Shown here: piece by piece, positions 26,340 through 33,931 of the stretch
Layout: each line of letters begins with the position of its first letter
How positions within the stretch are numbered: the first letter of the stretch is position 1
DNA from: Lentisphaeria bacterium
GTDB lineage: Bacteria > Verrucomicrobiota > Lentisphaeria > Oligosphaerales > Oligosphaeraceae
Direction of reading: 5' to 3'
Length of the DNA: 64,000 nt
Assembly (NCBI GenBank): GCA_016288215.1
Contig: JAEEYQ010000019.1
Span: 1 to 64,000 of the forward strand
Position numbers and translations under genes: made by a program
The notes under the pieces: model-generated
Database searches by the model: none
Seen by the model: only the letters and a program-made list of their open reading frames with translations
Told to the model about the DNA's origin: nothing

Positions 26340-27242
26340 ATGCGCTTTTACAAATATCAGGGACTCGGCAACGACTACCTTGTTCAGGATGACCCCCGTA
26401 TCCCCTTGTCGCCATTGCAGATACGACAAATCTGCGACCGCCATTACGGCTTGGGGTCGGACGGCATTCTGGCGGGCCCCTTCATGCCGTTCACGGAGGA
26501 CTTCCGACAAATTGGCGAAGCCGCCGGCCTTTCAACCGAACAGAACGCCTTGAGTTTCTGCGCGTTACGGATTTTGAACCCGGATGGCAGCGAGGCGGAG
26601 AAAAGCGGCAATGGCCTGCGCATCTTCACGCGCTATCTCTACGACCGCGGGCTAGTCGGTCATAACTCATTCTTACTCAGTACGTTAGGAGGACAGGTAA
26701 AAGCACGGTTCCAGTCACCGGAGGCCATTCAGGTTGACATGGGGAAGGTGTCCTTCAACAGCCAGGACCTTTCGCTGCCAGGGACGGCGCGAGAGGTGGT
26801 TGGCGAGAGCTGGACAGTCAATGGCCAAACCCTGACCCTCACGGCGGCAACCATCGGCAATCCACATTGCATCATCCTCTGCACCAACGGCGAAGACCTC
26901 AAGGCCATGGCCCTTCAAATGGGCCCTGCACTGGAAGTCCATCCCGCCTTTCCAGCCCGCACCAATGTCCAATTCCTGCGGCCCGTAAACCGCCATGCCA
27001 TCGACATCGAGATTTGGGAACGGGGCGCCGGCTACACGTTGGCCTCCGGCTCCAGCGCCAGCGCCTGTGCGGCGGCGGCCATCCGACTGGGCCTGTGCGA
27101 CTCCCCTGTGGAGGTGCGCATGCCCGGCGGCATCCTTCAGCTGGAAGCGGACGCCGCGTTCCACATGCGCCAATGCGGCCCCGCCGGATTCATCGGAACC
27201 ATGGACTTCACCCCTGACGAAACCGCCGGAGGTGTCAGATGA
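26340..27242 (+). CDS. DapF-like epimerase with both catalytic cysteines replaced by serine
   Basis: This 300-residue protein has the duplicated diaminopimelate-epimerase fold. Recognisable motifs are KYQGLGND, HYGLGSDGIL, RILNPDGSEAEKSGNGLRIF, IGNPHCI, RTNVQF and WERGAGYTLASGSSASACA. DapF normally uses one Cys in CGNG(A/T)RC and one in (A/S)CGTGACA as the two acid/base residues. Here these positions are Ser89 (codon AGC) and Ser236 (codon TCC). The rest of the substrate loop is kept, so the protein may be a diverged racemase/epimerase, a dehydratase-like variant or a weak DapF. GGAGG precedes the ATG, and its stop overlaps the next ATG. Confidence 0.8.
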   Translation: MRFYKYQGLGNDYLVQDDPRIPLSPLQIRQICDRHYGLGSDGILAGPFMPFTEDFRQIGEAAGLSTEQNALSFCALRILNPDGSEAEKSGNGLRIFTRYLYDRGLVGHNSFLLSTLGGQVKARFQSPEAIQVDMGKVSFNSQDLSLPGTAREVVGESWTVNGQTLTLTAATIGNPHCIILCTNGEDLKAMALQMGPALEVHPAFPARTNVQFLRPVNRHAIDIEIWERGAGYTLASGSSASACAAAAIRLGLCDSPVEVRMPGGILQLEADAAFHMRQCGPAGFIGTMDFTPDETAGGVR

Positions 27243-28423
27243 ACATCAGCGACCCGCTGAACGAAGCCCCAGAAGCGGAATTGTCCTTTTCCGTACAGAA
27301 ATCGGAGGTGGACGCCTCTCTTGTCCGCCGCATCACCCTTTGGGGCATGGTCATGAACCTCCTGCTGGCCGCCGCCAAATTCGCCGTGGGTCTCGCCGCC
27401 CACAGTCAGGCCTGCGTGGCGGACGCCATCCACAGCCTTTCCGACCTCAGCTCCGACCTGGCGGTGCTCATCGGCGTCCGCTTCTGGTCCGCGCCGGCGG
27501 ACAGCGACCATCCCCATGGTCATCAGCGCATTGAGTCGCTCATCACCCTGTTCATCGGTGCCCTTTTGGGGGCCACCGCCATCGGCATGGCCAGCAAGGC
27601 CATCGGCAGCCTCGGCGAGACCGAAACCACCCCCCTTTCCTCCTGGCCAGTCTTGGGCGTCTCGCTGCTTTCCATTCTGACTAAGGAAATCCTGTACCAA
27701 TGGACAGTGGCCTCTGGACAGGCCTGCCACTCCGCCGCCCTCATCGCCAACGCATGGCATCACCGCTCCGACGCCATTTCCTCCATTCCCGTCGCCCTTG
27801 CGGCGCTGGCCGCCCGCATCTGGCCGGAGCTGAGCCACTTGGACTCCATCGCGGCCATCATCGTGATTTGTCTGCTGCTCCGGGCCTGCTGGCAGATTGC
27901 CTGGCCCTGCATCAAAGAGTTGTCTGACCAAGGCCTTGGGCCGCAGGAACTTGAGGAGATGCGGCGCATCGCCTCCGCCATGCCGGGCGTGAAAAACGTC
28001 CACAATCTGCGGACGCGGCGCTTCGGAAGCAGCGTCCTTCTGGACATGCACATCATGGTGGACAAGGACATGACCGTGGAGAACAGCCATCGGATCGCTG
28101 AAGAGGTGGCCGACGAAATCCGCCGCAAAAAGCCCTTGGTCTTGGATGTGCTGACCCATGTGGAGCCGGAGAATTCCGTGAACATGAAGGACGAAATTGT
28201 CCGCCTGGCCCGCAGCGTCAACGGCGTCCGTGACATCCACAGCATCCGCATCCGCAGCGTCCTGAACGGCTATGACGTGGATTTCCATGTCCAGGTCTCC
28301 CCCGACCTGCCGGTGTCGGAAGGGCATCGCATCTGCGGAGAAGTCCGTGCCACCTTGCTGAAAAGCCCTTTGAAGATCACGGGCGCCTTGATTCATCTAG
28401 AGCCCTATTACGGAGGGAATTAG
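27239..28423 (+). CDS. Cation diffusion facilitator (CDF) family metal exporter
   Basis: This 394-residue antiporter likely exports divalent metals (Zn, Fe, Mn or Cd). Six membrane helices are followed by two cytoplasmic CDF C-terminal domains. The helix-2 site reads ADAIHSLSDLSSD, and the loop HPHGHQRIE and the helix-5 site AWHHRSDAISS are typical. The last ~190 residues contain duplicated ferredoxin-like dimerisation modules (MPGVKNVHNLRTRRFG; VNGVRDIHSIRIRSV). The duplication makes it longer than the usual ~300-residue member. It is translationally coupled (ATGA) to the DapF-like gene, a pairing with no obvious functional link. Confidence 0.9.
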   Translation: MNISDPLNEAPEAELSFSVQKSEVDASLVRRITLWGMVMNLLLAAAKFAVGLAAHSQACVADAIHSLSDLSSDLAVLIGVRFWSAPADSDHPHGHQRIESLITLFIGALLGATAIGMASKAIGSLGETETTPLSSWPVLGVSLLSILTKEILYQWTVASGQACHSAALIANAWHHRSDAISSIPVALAALAARIWPELSHLDSIAAIIVICLLLRACWQIAWPCIKELSDQGLGPQELEEMRRIASAMPGVKNVHNLRTRRFGSSVLLDMHIMVDKDMTVENSHRIAEEVADEIRRKKPLVLDVLTHVEPENSVNMKDEIVRLARSVNGVRDIHSIRIRSVLNGYDVDFHVQVSPDLPVSEGHRICGEVRATLLKSPLKITGALIHLEPYYGGN

Positions 28424-28477
28424 GGGAATTAGGAATGAGAAATGAGAAATGAGAAATTAGGAATTAGGAAATTAGAA
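28424..28477. repeat. Heptamer tract, TAGGAAT/GAGAAAT type
   Basis: Units GGGGAAT, TAGGAAT, GAGAAAT x3, TAGGAAT and TAGGAAA follow right behind the CDF stop codon. Confidence 0.75.
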
Positions 28478-29014
28478 TCACGATTGCCTTTGCAATTCGG
28501 TTCTGAATAGGTTCTCATAACCCCAAAAATCGGCCTTTTGTGGTTATATGGATATAGGCTTAATTCAGCCCTTGCCATTATCCCATTCATCGGTTTATTT
28601 TGTATTCAAATACATGCGATTGAATTCATAAAATGAATACACAAAATGAATAATCTTCTTTTGTGCAAGAAGAAGGAAAATTGACAAAAAACGCGTCCGG
28701 AAGAGTGAAAAAACACCCCTGTTTTTGGGGTCGATGGCCGTTACGGCGCCCCACGATGCCCTTCCTCGCATTTGATGTCCAACCCTGTATATTAATACCT
28801 CCCCTGTCCTGCAGGCCCTAAAATGGCCATTTTTCACATTTGACCCTCTTCGCATTTTTATTCATTTTATTGCAAAATCTCTTCCAAAGACAGCAAAGAC
28901 GAAAATGGCAAGAGCCCCTTCCCTCACATCCCAAAAACGGGGCGGGAGACAAGAAGAAAGGAAAGAAATAACTCGTCTCCCGCCCACCGGGGTTCAGTTT
29001 AGTTCATTCAGGGT
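28478..29014. other. Gene-free gap with AT-rich inverted repeats and a hairpin
   Basis: ATAACCCCAAAA (28517-28528) and TTTTGTGGTTAT (28536-28547) form a 12-bp stem with one mismatch, possibly ending the CDF operon. An AT-rich imperfect inverted repeat (TTTTGTATTCA and TGAATACACAAAA) lies near 28597-28645. A short open frame across it is not protein-like. Confidence 0.5.
28935..28985 (-). terminator. Intrinsic terminator of the feo operon
   Basis: GGGCGGGAGAC (28940-28950) pairs exactly with 28975-28985. On the minus strand the stem is followed by CGTTTTTGG. It lies 29 bases past the last gene's stop. Confidence 0.8.
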
Positions 29015-29803
29015 TCAGAACTCAACGCCGACATTGATGCCAAACGTGGCGTTGAAGGCGGACTGGTCATCGCCCTCCCGCCAGTTGTCCCGCATCTTGC
29101 TGCCCAAGGCCCAGCCGCATGTGGCGAAGGGGCCGACGGTGACATAGTCATTGATGGCGAATTTAACCGAGGTCTCCAACACGGCGGAAATGAAGGACGT
29201 GCGGTTCAGCTCGTAGTCCCGCTCCTGGAAGTGGCTGTTGCCCCACCACAGCTGGCCGCCGAGGTTCCACGTCACGTTGTCCGCCAGCTCAATGTCATGG
29301 GAGACATTGAGATTTCCATACCACAGATCGTCCTCAAAATCCCAATAGAGGTCGACGCCGGGGGACAGGAGGCATTGGGCGTTCACGGCCACGTTGAGTT
29401 CGTTGGAGTCATCCTCCCGAACCCGCGGATAGACGTAGTTGATGTAGGCGAACTTGAAATCCAGCCCCTTGATGAAGCCATCCCAATCGCCGCCCACAGA
29501 GGGTTGCCAGCCGAAGGTGAAGTCATACTCCTCGAAGGTCTGCCGGTGGTCATTGGCGTCCGTGCAGTCGAAGAAACCGGTGGCGCCGACGAACAGCTCC
29601 TTCCACGTGAACTCGAAATCGCCTTGGAAGATGGGATCCGGATTCACATAGGAGCCCTTGTCAAAGTATTGGCTGGCATAGGAAAGGGACAGGGACACGC
29701 CCCAGTCCTTCTCCGCCTCAGTCTCCAGAGAGGGTGCCTCCTGCGCGCAAAGCCCCATGCCCAACACCGCAACCGCAATGGTCAAAATCTTTTTCATTTT
29801 CAC
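29015..29803 (-). CDS. Outer-membrane beta-barrel protein, last gene of the feo operon
   Basis: This 262-residue protein has a signal peptide (MKMKKILTIAVAVLGMGLCAQ) and many alternating aromatic beta-strands (SLSLSYASQYFDKG, FKFAYINYVYPRV, WNLGGQLWWGNS, ATFGINVGVEF). The C-terminal residue is Phe, the BAM recognition signature. It resembles small porin-like barrels; I cannot assign a substrate. It lies 58 bases behind the Cys-rich FeoB partner gene and before the terminator, so it is probably co-transcribed with feoAAB. That makes passage of iron or an iron ligand a reasonable inference. Confidence 0.75.
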   Translation of the reverse strand: MKMKKILTIAVAVLGMGLCAQEAPSLETEAEKDWGVSLSLSYASQYFDKGSYVNPDPIFQGDFEFTWKELFVGATGFFDCTDANDHRQTFEEYDFTFGWQPSVGGDWDGFIKGLDFKFAYINYVYPRVREDDSNELNVAVNAQCLLSPGVDLYWDFEDDLWYGNLNVSHDIELADNVTWNLGGQLWWGNSHFQERDYELNRTSFISAVLETSVKFAINDYVTVGPFATCGWALGSKMRDNWREGDDQSAFNATFGINVGVEF

Positions 29804-29861
29804 TCCTTAATTGAATCAATAGATGCATTATCATTCTTTTTGTGCAATGCTCATTTGAACA

Positions 29862-30044
29862 TCACCGAGACTCCAAGGTGCTTCCGCAGCCGGGGCACCC
29901 CTTGCCGCCGCAGCCGCAACTGCAGCCACAGCAGCTCTCTCCTGCGCGTTTCTTTCTCACCAGACAGACGATGATCGCAATCACCACGCCCAAGAGGACG
30001 CCGCCCACGGCCATGCTGCCCCAATTGGCCATCAGCCATTCCAT
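29862..30044 (-). CDS. FeoB-associated Cys-rich membrane protein
   Basis: This is a 60-residue protein with one membrane helix (MAVGGVLLGVVIAIIVCLV, about 11-29) followed by a basic RKKR stop-transfer and a Cys-rich tail (CCGCSCGCGGKGCPGC). It matches the small FeoB-associated Cys-rich family often encoded directly after feoB. The tail may relay or bind ferrous iron at the cytoplasmic mouth of FeoB. It starts 19 bases after the feoB stop, which fits translational coupling. Confidence 0.85.
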   Translation of the reverse strand: MEWLMANWGSMAVGGVLLGVVIAIIVCLVRKKRAGESCCGCSCGCGGKGCPGCGSTLESR

Positions 30045-30063
30045 GTTGTCCGCCTCCCTTCCG

Positions 30064-32559
30064 TCATTTGATGGTGGTCAGGGTCTGCGCCTCCTTGTAG
30101 GGGCGAAAGAGCATGTACAGGATCGTGGCCACGAGAGCCACGGCGACGATGGCGCCGATGACATGGGCATCGCCGGACAAGGCGCTGCCAATCTGATAGA
30201 TGCAGAAGGAGATGATGTAGGCAAAGATGCACTGATAGGCGATGGCGAAGCATGTCCAGCGCGGGCTGTTCATCTCCCGCTTGATGGCTCCCATGGCGGC
30301 GAAGCAGGGGGCGCAGAGCAGATTGAAGGTGAGGAAGGAGAATCCAGCCAGCCTGGTGAAGACATGGGCCATGTTGCCGTAGACGCTGTCCGTCAGTCCG
30401 TTTTGATAGAGGATGCCCATGGTGCCCACGATGTTCTCCTTCGCGACCAGTCCCGTGATGGAGGCGACGGCGGCCTGCCAATTGCCCCAGCCCAACGGCG
30501 CGAATATCCACGCGATGCCGCCCCCGATGGCGGCCAGCAGGGAATGGTCAAGCTCCTGTTCCTCCAGCATGCGGAAGCTTCCGTCCACGAAGCCGAAGAA
30601 GGAAGTGAACCACACGAAAATGGTGGAGAGCAGGATGATGGTTCCCGCCTTCTTGATGAAGCTCCAGCCACGTTCCCACATGGAGCGCAGCAGGTTGACA
30701 AGCGTCGGCATGTGGTATGCGGGAAGCTCCATGACGAAGGGGGCGGGATCGCCGGCGAACATGCGTGTCTTCTTCAGGATGATGCCGGAGACGATGATGC
30801 TGGCCAGTCCCATGAAATAGGCGCTGGTGGAGACCCATGGCGAACCACCGAAGATGGCTCCGGCGATGAGCGCGATGAAGGGTGTCTTGGCGCCGCAGGG
30901 GATGAAGGTGGTGGTGATGATGGTCATGCGGCGGTCCCGCTCGTTCTCAATAGTGCGGGAGGCCATGATGCCCGGCACGCCGCAGCCTGTTCCGATCAGA
31001 ATCGGAATGAAACTCTTGCCCGACAGGCCGAATTTGCGGAACACCCTGTCCAGCACGAACGCGATTCGCGCCATGTAGCCGCAGGCTTCCAGAAACGCCA
31101 ACAGCAGAAACAGCACAAACATCTGCGGCACAAAGCCCAACACAGCGCCCACACCGGCCACGATGCCGTCGATGATGAGGCCGCGCAGCCATTCGGCGCA
31201 GTTCATCTTGTCCAGCAGATTGCCGATGATGACGGGCACGCCCGGTATCCAGCAGCCGTCCTCCGCAGGATCAGGCTCCGCAAAGCCGTATTTTTCCATG
31301 ACAGGAAGCGCGTTGGCCAAATCCTCCCCGCTGAACTCCTCTTCGGAGACAGACAGATTCTCTTCATCCTCCACTTCCAGAGTGGCCTTGGCGTCTTTGG
31401 AAACGCTGGAAGCGAAGCTCTCCAAAGCCTTTGCGGCGGCATCCGCGTCAAAATCCTCCGACTCCGAATCGAGTTTGGCGGCCAATTCCGGCGCCGTCTC
31501 CTCCGTCACAAAGGCGTCCACCGCCTGCCGTGCCTCCGAATATTCGTCCTTCTTCTCCTCGAAGGCGGCGGAACCGATGCCGAACAGATGGAAGCCGTCT
31601 CCGAACAGGCCGTCGTTGGCCCAGTCCGTCGCCTTCTGGCCGACGGTCACCATGGAGATGTAATAGACAAGGAACATCACCACCGCCAGAATCGGCAGGC
31701 CCAACCAGCGGTTGGTGACCACCTGGTCGATTTTGTCAGACGTGGACATGCCGCCCGTGCGCTTCTTGTGATAGCATCCCTTAAGCATCTCCGCGATATA
31801 CACATAGCGTTCGCCGGTGATGATGGACTCCGCATCATCGTCCAGCTCCTTCTCCGCCGCGGCGATGTCCTGCTCGATGTGCTGCAGCTTGTCGGCGGGT
31901 AGCTGCAGCTTCGCCAGCACCTTCTCGTCCCGCTCGAAGATCTTGATGGCGTACCAGCGCTGCCGCTCCGAAGGCATGTCGTGGAGCACGGCCTCCTCGA
32001 TGTGGGCCACCGCATGCTCCACGGGGCCGGAGAAGGTATGCATGGGAAGGGGATGGGACTGCCTAGCGGCCTCCAGCGCCGCCTCCGCCGCCGCCATGAT
32101 GCCCTCCCCAGTCAGGGCGGAAATTTCCATCACCTTGCAGCCCAACGACCTGGAAAGCTCCCCGATGTTGATTTCGTCTCCGCTTTTGCGGACAATGTCT
32201 ATCATGTTCACCGCCACCACCATGGGGATGCCCAGCTCCGCCAGCTGCGTGGTCAGGTAGAGGTTGCGCTCCAGATTGGTGCCGTCAATCAGGTTCAGGA
32301 TGGCCTCCGGCTTCTCCTCCAGAAGGTAGTTTCGCGCCACCACTTCCTCTAAGGTATAGGGGGACAGGGAGTAGATGCCGGGCAGGTCCGTGATGATGAC
32401 GTCGTCATGCTTCTTGAGCCGCCCTTCCTTCTTCTCCACGGTGACTCCCGGCCAGTTGCCGACAAACTGGTTGGAGCCAGTCAGCGCATTGAACAGCGTG
32501 GTCTTGCCGCAGTTCGGATTGCCGGCCAGCGCAATGCGAATCGTGCCATTCTCCTTCAT
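30064..32559 (-). CDS. feoB: Ferrous iron transporter FeoB
   Basis: This 831-residue inner-membrane Fe(II) importer has an N-terminal G domain with P-loop GNPNCGKTT (13-21), switch DLPGIYSL, and G4 NMID. A GDI-like helical domain follows, then the permease with two Gate-like repeats (AFLEACGYMARIAFVLDR; IPILIGTGCGVPGIMASR; TTTFIPCGAKTPF). After the first membrane helix (about 279-297) there is an acidic insert of about 120 residues (about 310-430; SESEDFDADAAAKAL, EVEDEENLSVSEEEFSGED). Ordinary FeoB proteins lack it. The gene overlaps the second feoA by four bases. A Cys-rich partner gene follows. Confidence 0.95.
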   Translation of the reverse strand: MKENGTIRIALAGNPNCGKTTLFNALTGSNQFVGNWPGVTVEKKEGRLKKHDDVIITDLPGIYSLSPYTLEEVVARNYLLEEKPEAILNLIDGTNLERNLYLTTQLAELGIPMVVAVNMIDIVRKSGDEINIGELSRSLGCKVMEISALTGEGIMAAAEAALEAARQSHPLPMHTFSGPVEHAVAHIEEAVLHDMPSERQRWYAIKIFERDEKVLAKLQLPADKLQHIEQDIAAAEKELDDDAESIITGERYVYIAEMLKGCYHKKRTGGMSTSDKIDQVVTNRWLGLPILAVVMFLVYYISMVTVGQKATDWANDGLFGDGFHLFGIGSAAFEEKKDEYSEARQAVDAFVTEETAPELAAKLDSESEDFDADAAAKALESFASSVSKDAKATLEVEDEENLSVSEEEFSGEDLANALPVMEKYGFAEPDPAEDGCWIPGVPVIIGNLLDKMNCAEWLRGLIIDGIVAGVGAVLGFVPQMFVLFLLLAFLEACGYMARIAFVLDRVFRKFGLSGKSFIPILIGTGCGVPGIMASRTIENERDRRMTIITTTFIPCGAKTPFIALIAGAIFGGSPWVSTSAYFMGLASIIVSGIILKKTRMFAGDPAPFVMELPAYHMPTLVNLLRSMWERGWSFIKKAGTIILLSTIFVWFTSFFGFVDGSFRMLEEQELDHSLLAAIGGGIAWIFAPLGWGNWQAAVASITGLVAKENIVGTMGILYQNGLTDSVYGNMAHVFTRLAGFSFLTFNLLCAPCFAAMGAIKREMNSPRWTCFAIAYQCIFAYIISFCIYQIGSALSGDAHVIGAIVAVALVATILYMLFRPYKEAQTLTTIK

Positions 32560-32804
32560 TTCGCATCGCCCCCTTCCACAGCGTCGCTGACTTGGATGAT
32601 TTCCACATCCCCACGCCGCAGACTCAATTCATAGCCACGGACGGTCACTTCGATGGGATCGCCCAACGGCGCCACCTTGCGGACGAAGATGGTCGTCCCC
32701 TTCGTGATTCCCATGTCCATGATGCGGCGTTTGATGGGGCCTTCCCCCGTCAATTTGACCACCGTGACGGTTTCGCCAACTTGTACTTCCTTCAGTGTTC
32801 TCAT
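32556..32804 (-). CDS. feoA: FeoA-type SH3-like protein (second copy)
   Basis: This 82-residue FeoA domain (VGETVTVVKLTGEGPIKRRIMDMGITKGT, then a GDPIEVTVRGYELSLRRGD beta-hairpin) binds or regulates FeoB. The pattern RRIMDMGI...G..I.V....PLGDPI is the family signature. The stop overlaps the feoB start by 4 bases. It lies 15 bases behind the first feoA. The first copy is more divergent, so this one is probably the canonical FeoB partner. Confidence 0.92.
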   Translation of the reverse strand: MRTLKEVQVGETVTVVKLTGEGPIKRRIMDMGITKGTTIFVRKVAPLGDPIEVTVRGYELSLRRGDVEIIQVSDAVEGGDAK

Positions 32805-32819
32805 GATGCATTTCTCCAG

Positions 32820-33032
32820 TTAAACCATAATCTTGCGCGCCAACTCCTCGCTGAGCGCCACACGGGATTCCTTGATCTTGACGATGAGATTGCCATTGAG
32901 CGTCGTGATGACCGTGGCAAAGCCGCCAGCCACAAAACCCATGTCTTCCAAATGCTTACGCATCTCAGGAGAACCGCCCACCTTGCGGATGAGCAGCTCC
33001 TCACCGGCAACAGCCAAATTCAATGGCATCAT
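32820..33032 (-). CDS. FeoA-type SH3-like protein (first copy)
   Basis: A 70-residue FeoA-like protein (MPLNLAVAGEELLIRKVGG, KHLEDMGFVAGGFATVITTLNGNLIVKIKESRVALSEELARKI, cited by its parts LEDMGF and GNLIVKI). It is shorter and lacks the PLGDP loop, as in the divergent FeoA copies that Firmicutes often encode in pairs. Its start overlaps the stop of an upstream 32-codon frame, suggesting coupling. Confidence 0.88.
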   Translation of the reverse strand: MMPLNLAVAGEELLIRKVGGSPEMRKHLEDMGFVAGGFATVITTLNGNLIVKIKESRVALSEELARKIMV

Positions 33033-33127
33033 CTTCCCGGACCCTCCTGGATTCCATGCATCCTCTTTGGCAAGGGGCCTCTTCCAGCCCCCCGCACTCC
33101 GTGTTTTCCTTTCCGTTTCACTTTCAT
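33029..33127 (-). CDS. Possible 32-residue basic leader peptide upstream of feoA
   Basis: An ATG at 33127 preceded by AAGGA opens a frame of 32 codons beginning MKVKRKGKHGVRGAGRG and ending in TGA, which overlaps the tandem ATGs of feoA. The product is very basic. It may be a translated leader used for coupling, or a chance frame. The stretch right before it is the conserved 27-base leader shared with the CobN-like operon. Confidence 0.4.
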   Translation of the reverse strand: MKVKRKGKHGVRGAGRGPLPKRMHGIQEGPGR

Positions 33128-33130
33128 CAC

Positions 33131-33212
33131 TCCTGTTCCTTTCTGGTCTTTGAGAGAACCCGCTCAGGCTCTCCTGGATATGTCCCTGCGCATCCCCCCG
33201 CCACTCGGCGGG
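33131..33212 (-). promoter_or_regulatory. feo operon 5' leader: conserved 27-base element and GC hairpin
   Basis: Bases 33131-33157 match 40677-40703 at 26 of 27 positions. A CCCGCC-GAGT-GGCGGG hairpin at 33197-33212 (minus-strand sense) has an analogue at 40733-40747. Both lie between an operator and the first start codon. Confidence 0.6.
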
Positions 33213-33226
33213 CTTATAAATGCACA

Positions 33227-33244
33227 GTTGAACAAATTCTCAAC
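33227..33244 (-). promoter_or_regulatory. Putative ArsR-family operator of the feo operon
   Basis: GTTGAACAAATTCTCAAC has dyad symmetry: TTGAA (33228-33232), six bases, CTCAA (33239-33243). On the minus strand TTGAGA could be a -35 with TTATAA about 18 bases on. The flank GAACAAATT-TCAACTA-T-GGC is shared with 40771-40794. Confidence 0.6.
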
Positions 33245-33251
33245 TATTCGG

Positions 33252-33281
33252 CAAAAAGAAAGCGGCGGGGCTCAACCCGCC
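33252..33281 (-). terminator. Terminator between arsR1 and the feo promoter
   Basis: GGCGGG (33264-33269) pairs with CCCGCC (33276-33281). On the minus strand the stem is followed by GCTTTCTTTTTGC. It isolates the regulator gene from the feo operon. Confidence 0.65.
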
Positions 33282-33313
33282 TGCCTGCAACTTCCTCTAT
33301 ATGTCTATGATTC

Positions 33314-33667
33314 CTAGTCCCTTATATGCTCGAAACCCGTTTTGATGATGGCCCGCACATGGTCGTCCGCCAGCGAATAATGGACATTCTGCCCGTCACG
33401 GCGGAATTTCACCAAACCCGCCAGCCGCAGCGCCTTCAGCTGGTGGGACACCGCCGATTTCGTCACCCCCAGAAGCGCCGCCAAGTCGCAGACGCACATC
33501 TCGCGGAACAGCAGCGCATGGAGCATCTGCGCCCGCGTGCCATCTCCGCAAAGCTTGAAGAGCACCGCCATCTGGATGTACTCCTCCTTGGGAGACATCT
33601 TGGAGCGCACCTCCTCCACAATGTCCTTGTGGACGATTTCGCTGTTCTGTGTTGTTCCGCGTGCCAT
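33314..33667 (-). CDS. ArsR/SmtB-family metal-sensing repressor (feo module)
   Basis: This 117-residue winged-helix protein has the CadC/ArsR-type alpha3 metal site EMCVCDLA, recognition helix LLGVTKSAVSHQLKALRLAGLV and the dimer-helix region YSLADDHVRAII. The closest match by eye is the CadC/CzrA-like branch that senses Cd, Zn, Pb or similar thiophilic or divalent metals. It is encoded just upstream of the feo operon in the same direction, behind its own terminator. A close paralogue lies at 40834-41187, upstream of the CobN-like operon. An operator-like dyad lies in its own promoter at 33695-33710, which would allow autoregulation. Confidence 0.88.
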   Translation of the reverse strand: MARGTTQNSEIVHKDIVEEVRSKMSPKEEYIQMAVLFKLCGDGTRAQMLHALLFREMCVCDLAALLGVTKSAVSHQLKALRLAGLVKFRRDGQNVHYSLADDHVRAIIKTGFEHIRD

Positions 33668-33694
33668 GGTTTGTGATTGATTTAGATTGAAGAT

Positions 33695-33710
33695 GTGAAT
33701 TATGGTTCAA
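33695..33710 (-). promoter_or_regulatory. Putative autoregulatory operator of the first arsR-family gene
   Basis: On the plus strand GTGAA-TTATGG-TTCAA, the same TTGAA-N6-TTCA(C) dyad as at the other three sites. It lies 28 bases upstream of the start codon. Confidence 0.5.
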
Positions 33711-33931
33711 CCAATAAATATACATGATGACAATGACAATGCAAATGCACAGGGCAAAAATGTAAAAATGTATCTTCCGTTTTCCGTTGAAAACAGAATG
33801 AGAAATGTCATCGGTTGGCAGGACAGTCCGCATCGGAAGCATGCAAGACGCGCAGAATTGCAACGGAACAGGCTGTTTCTTCAAGGTCGCATGGCAGACG
33901 CCGCCCCATGACAAAGTCTGCCCGGATTCGC

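Noticed and set aside
28595-28855. Short minus-strand gene of 86 codons
   Set aside because: It is in AT-rich spacer DNA with inverted repeats, without start signal or motif.
29842-31902. Long plus-strand frame opposite feoB
   Set aside because: Antisense shadow; FeoB motifs are unmistakable on the other strand.
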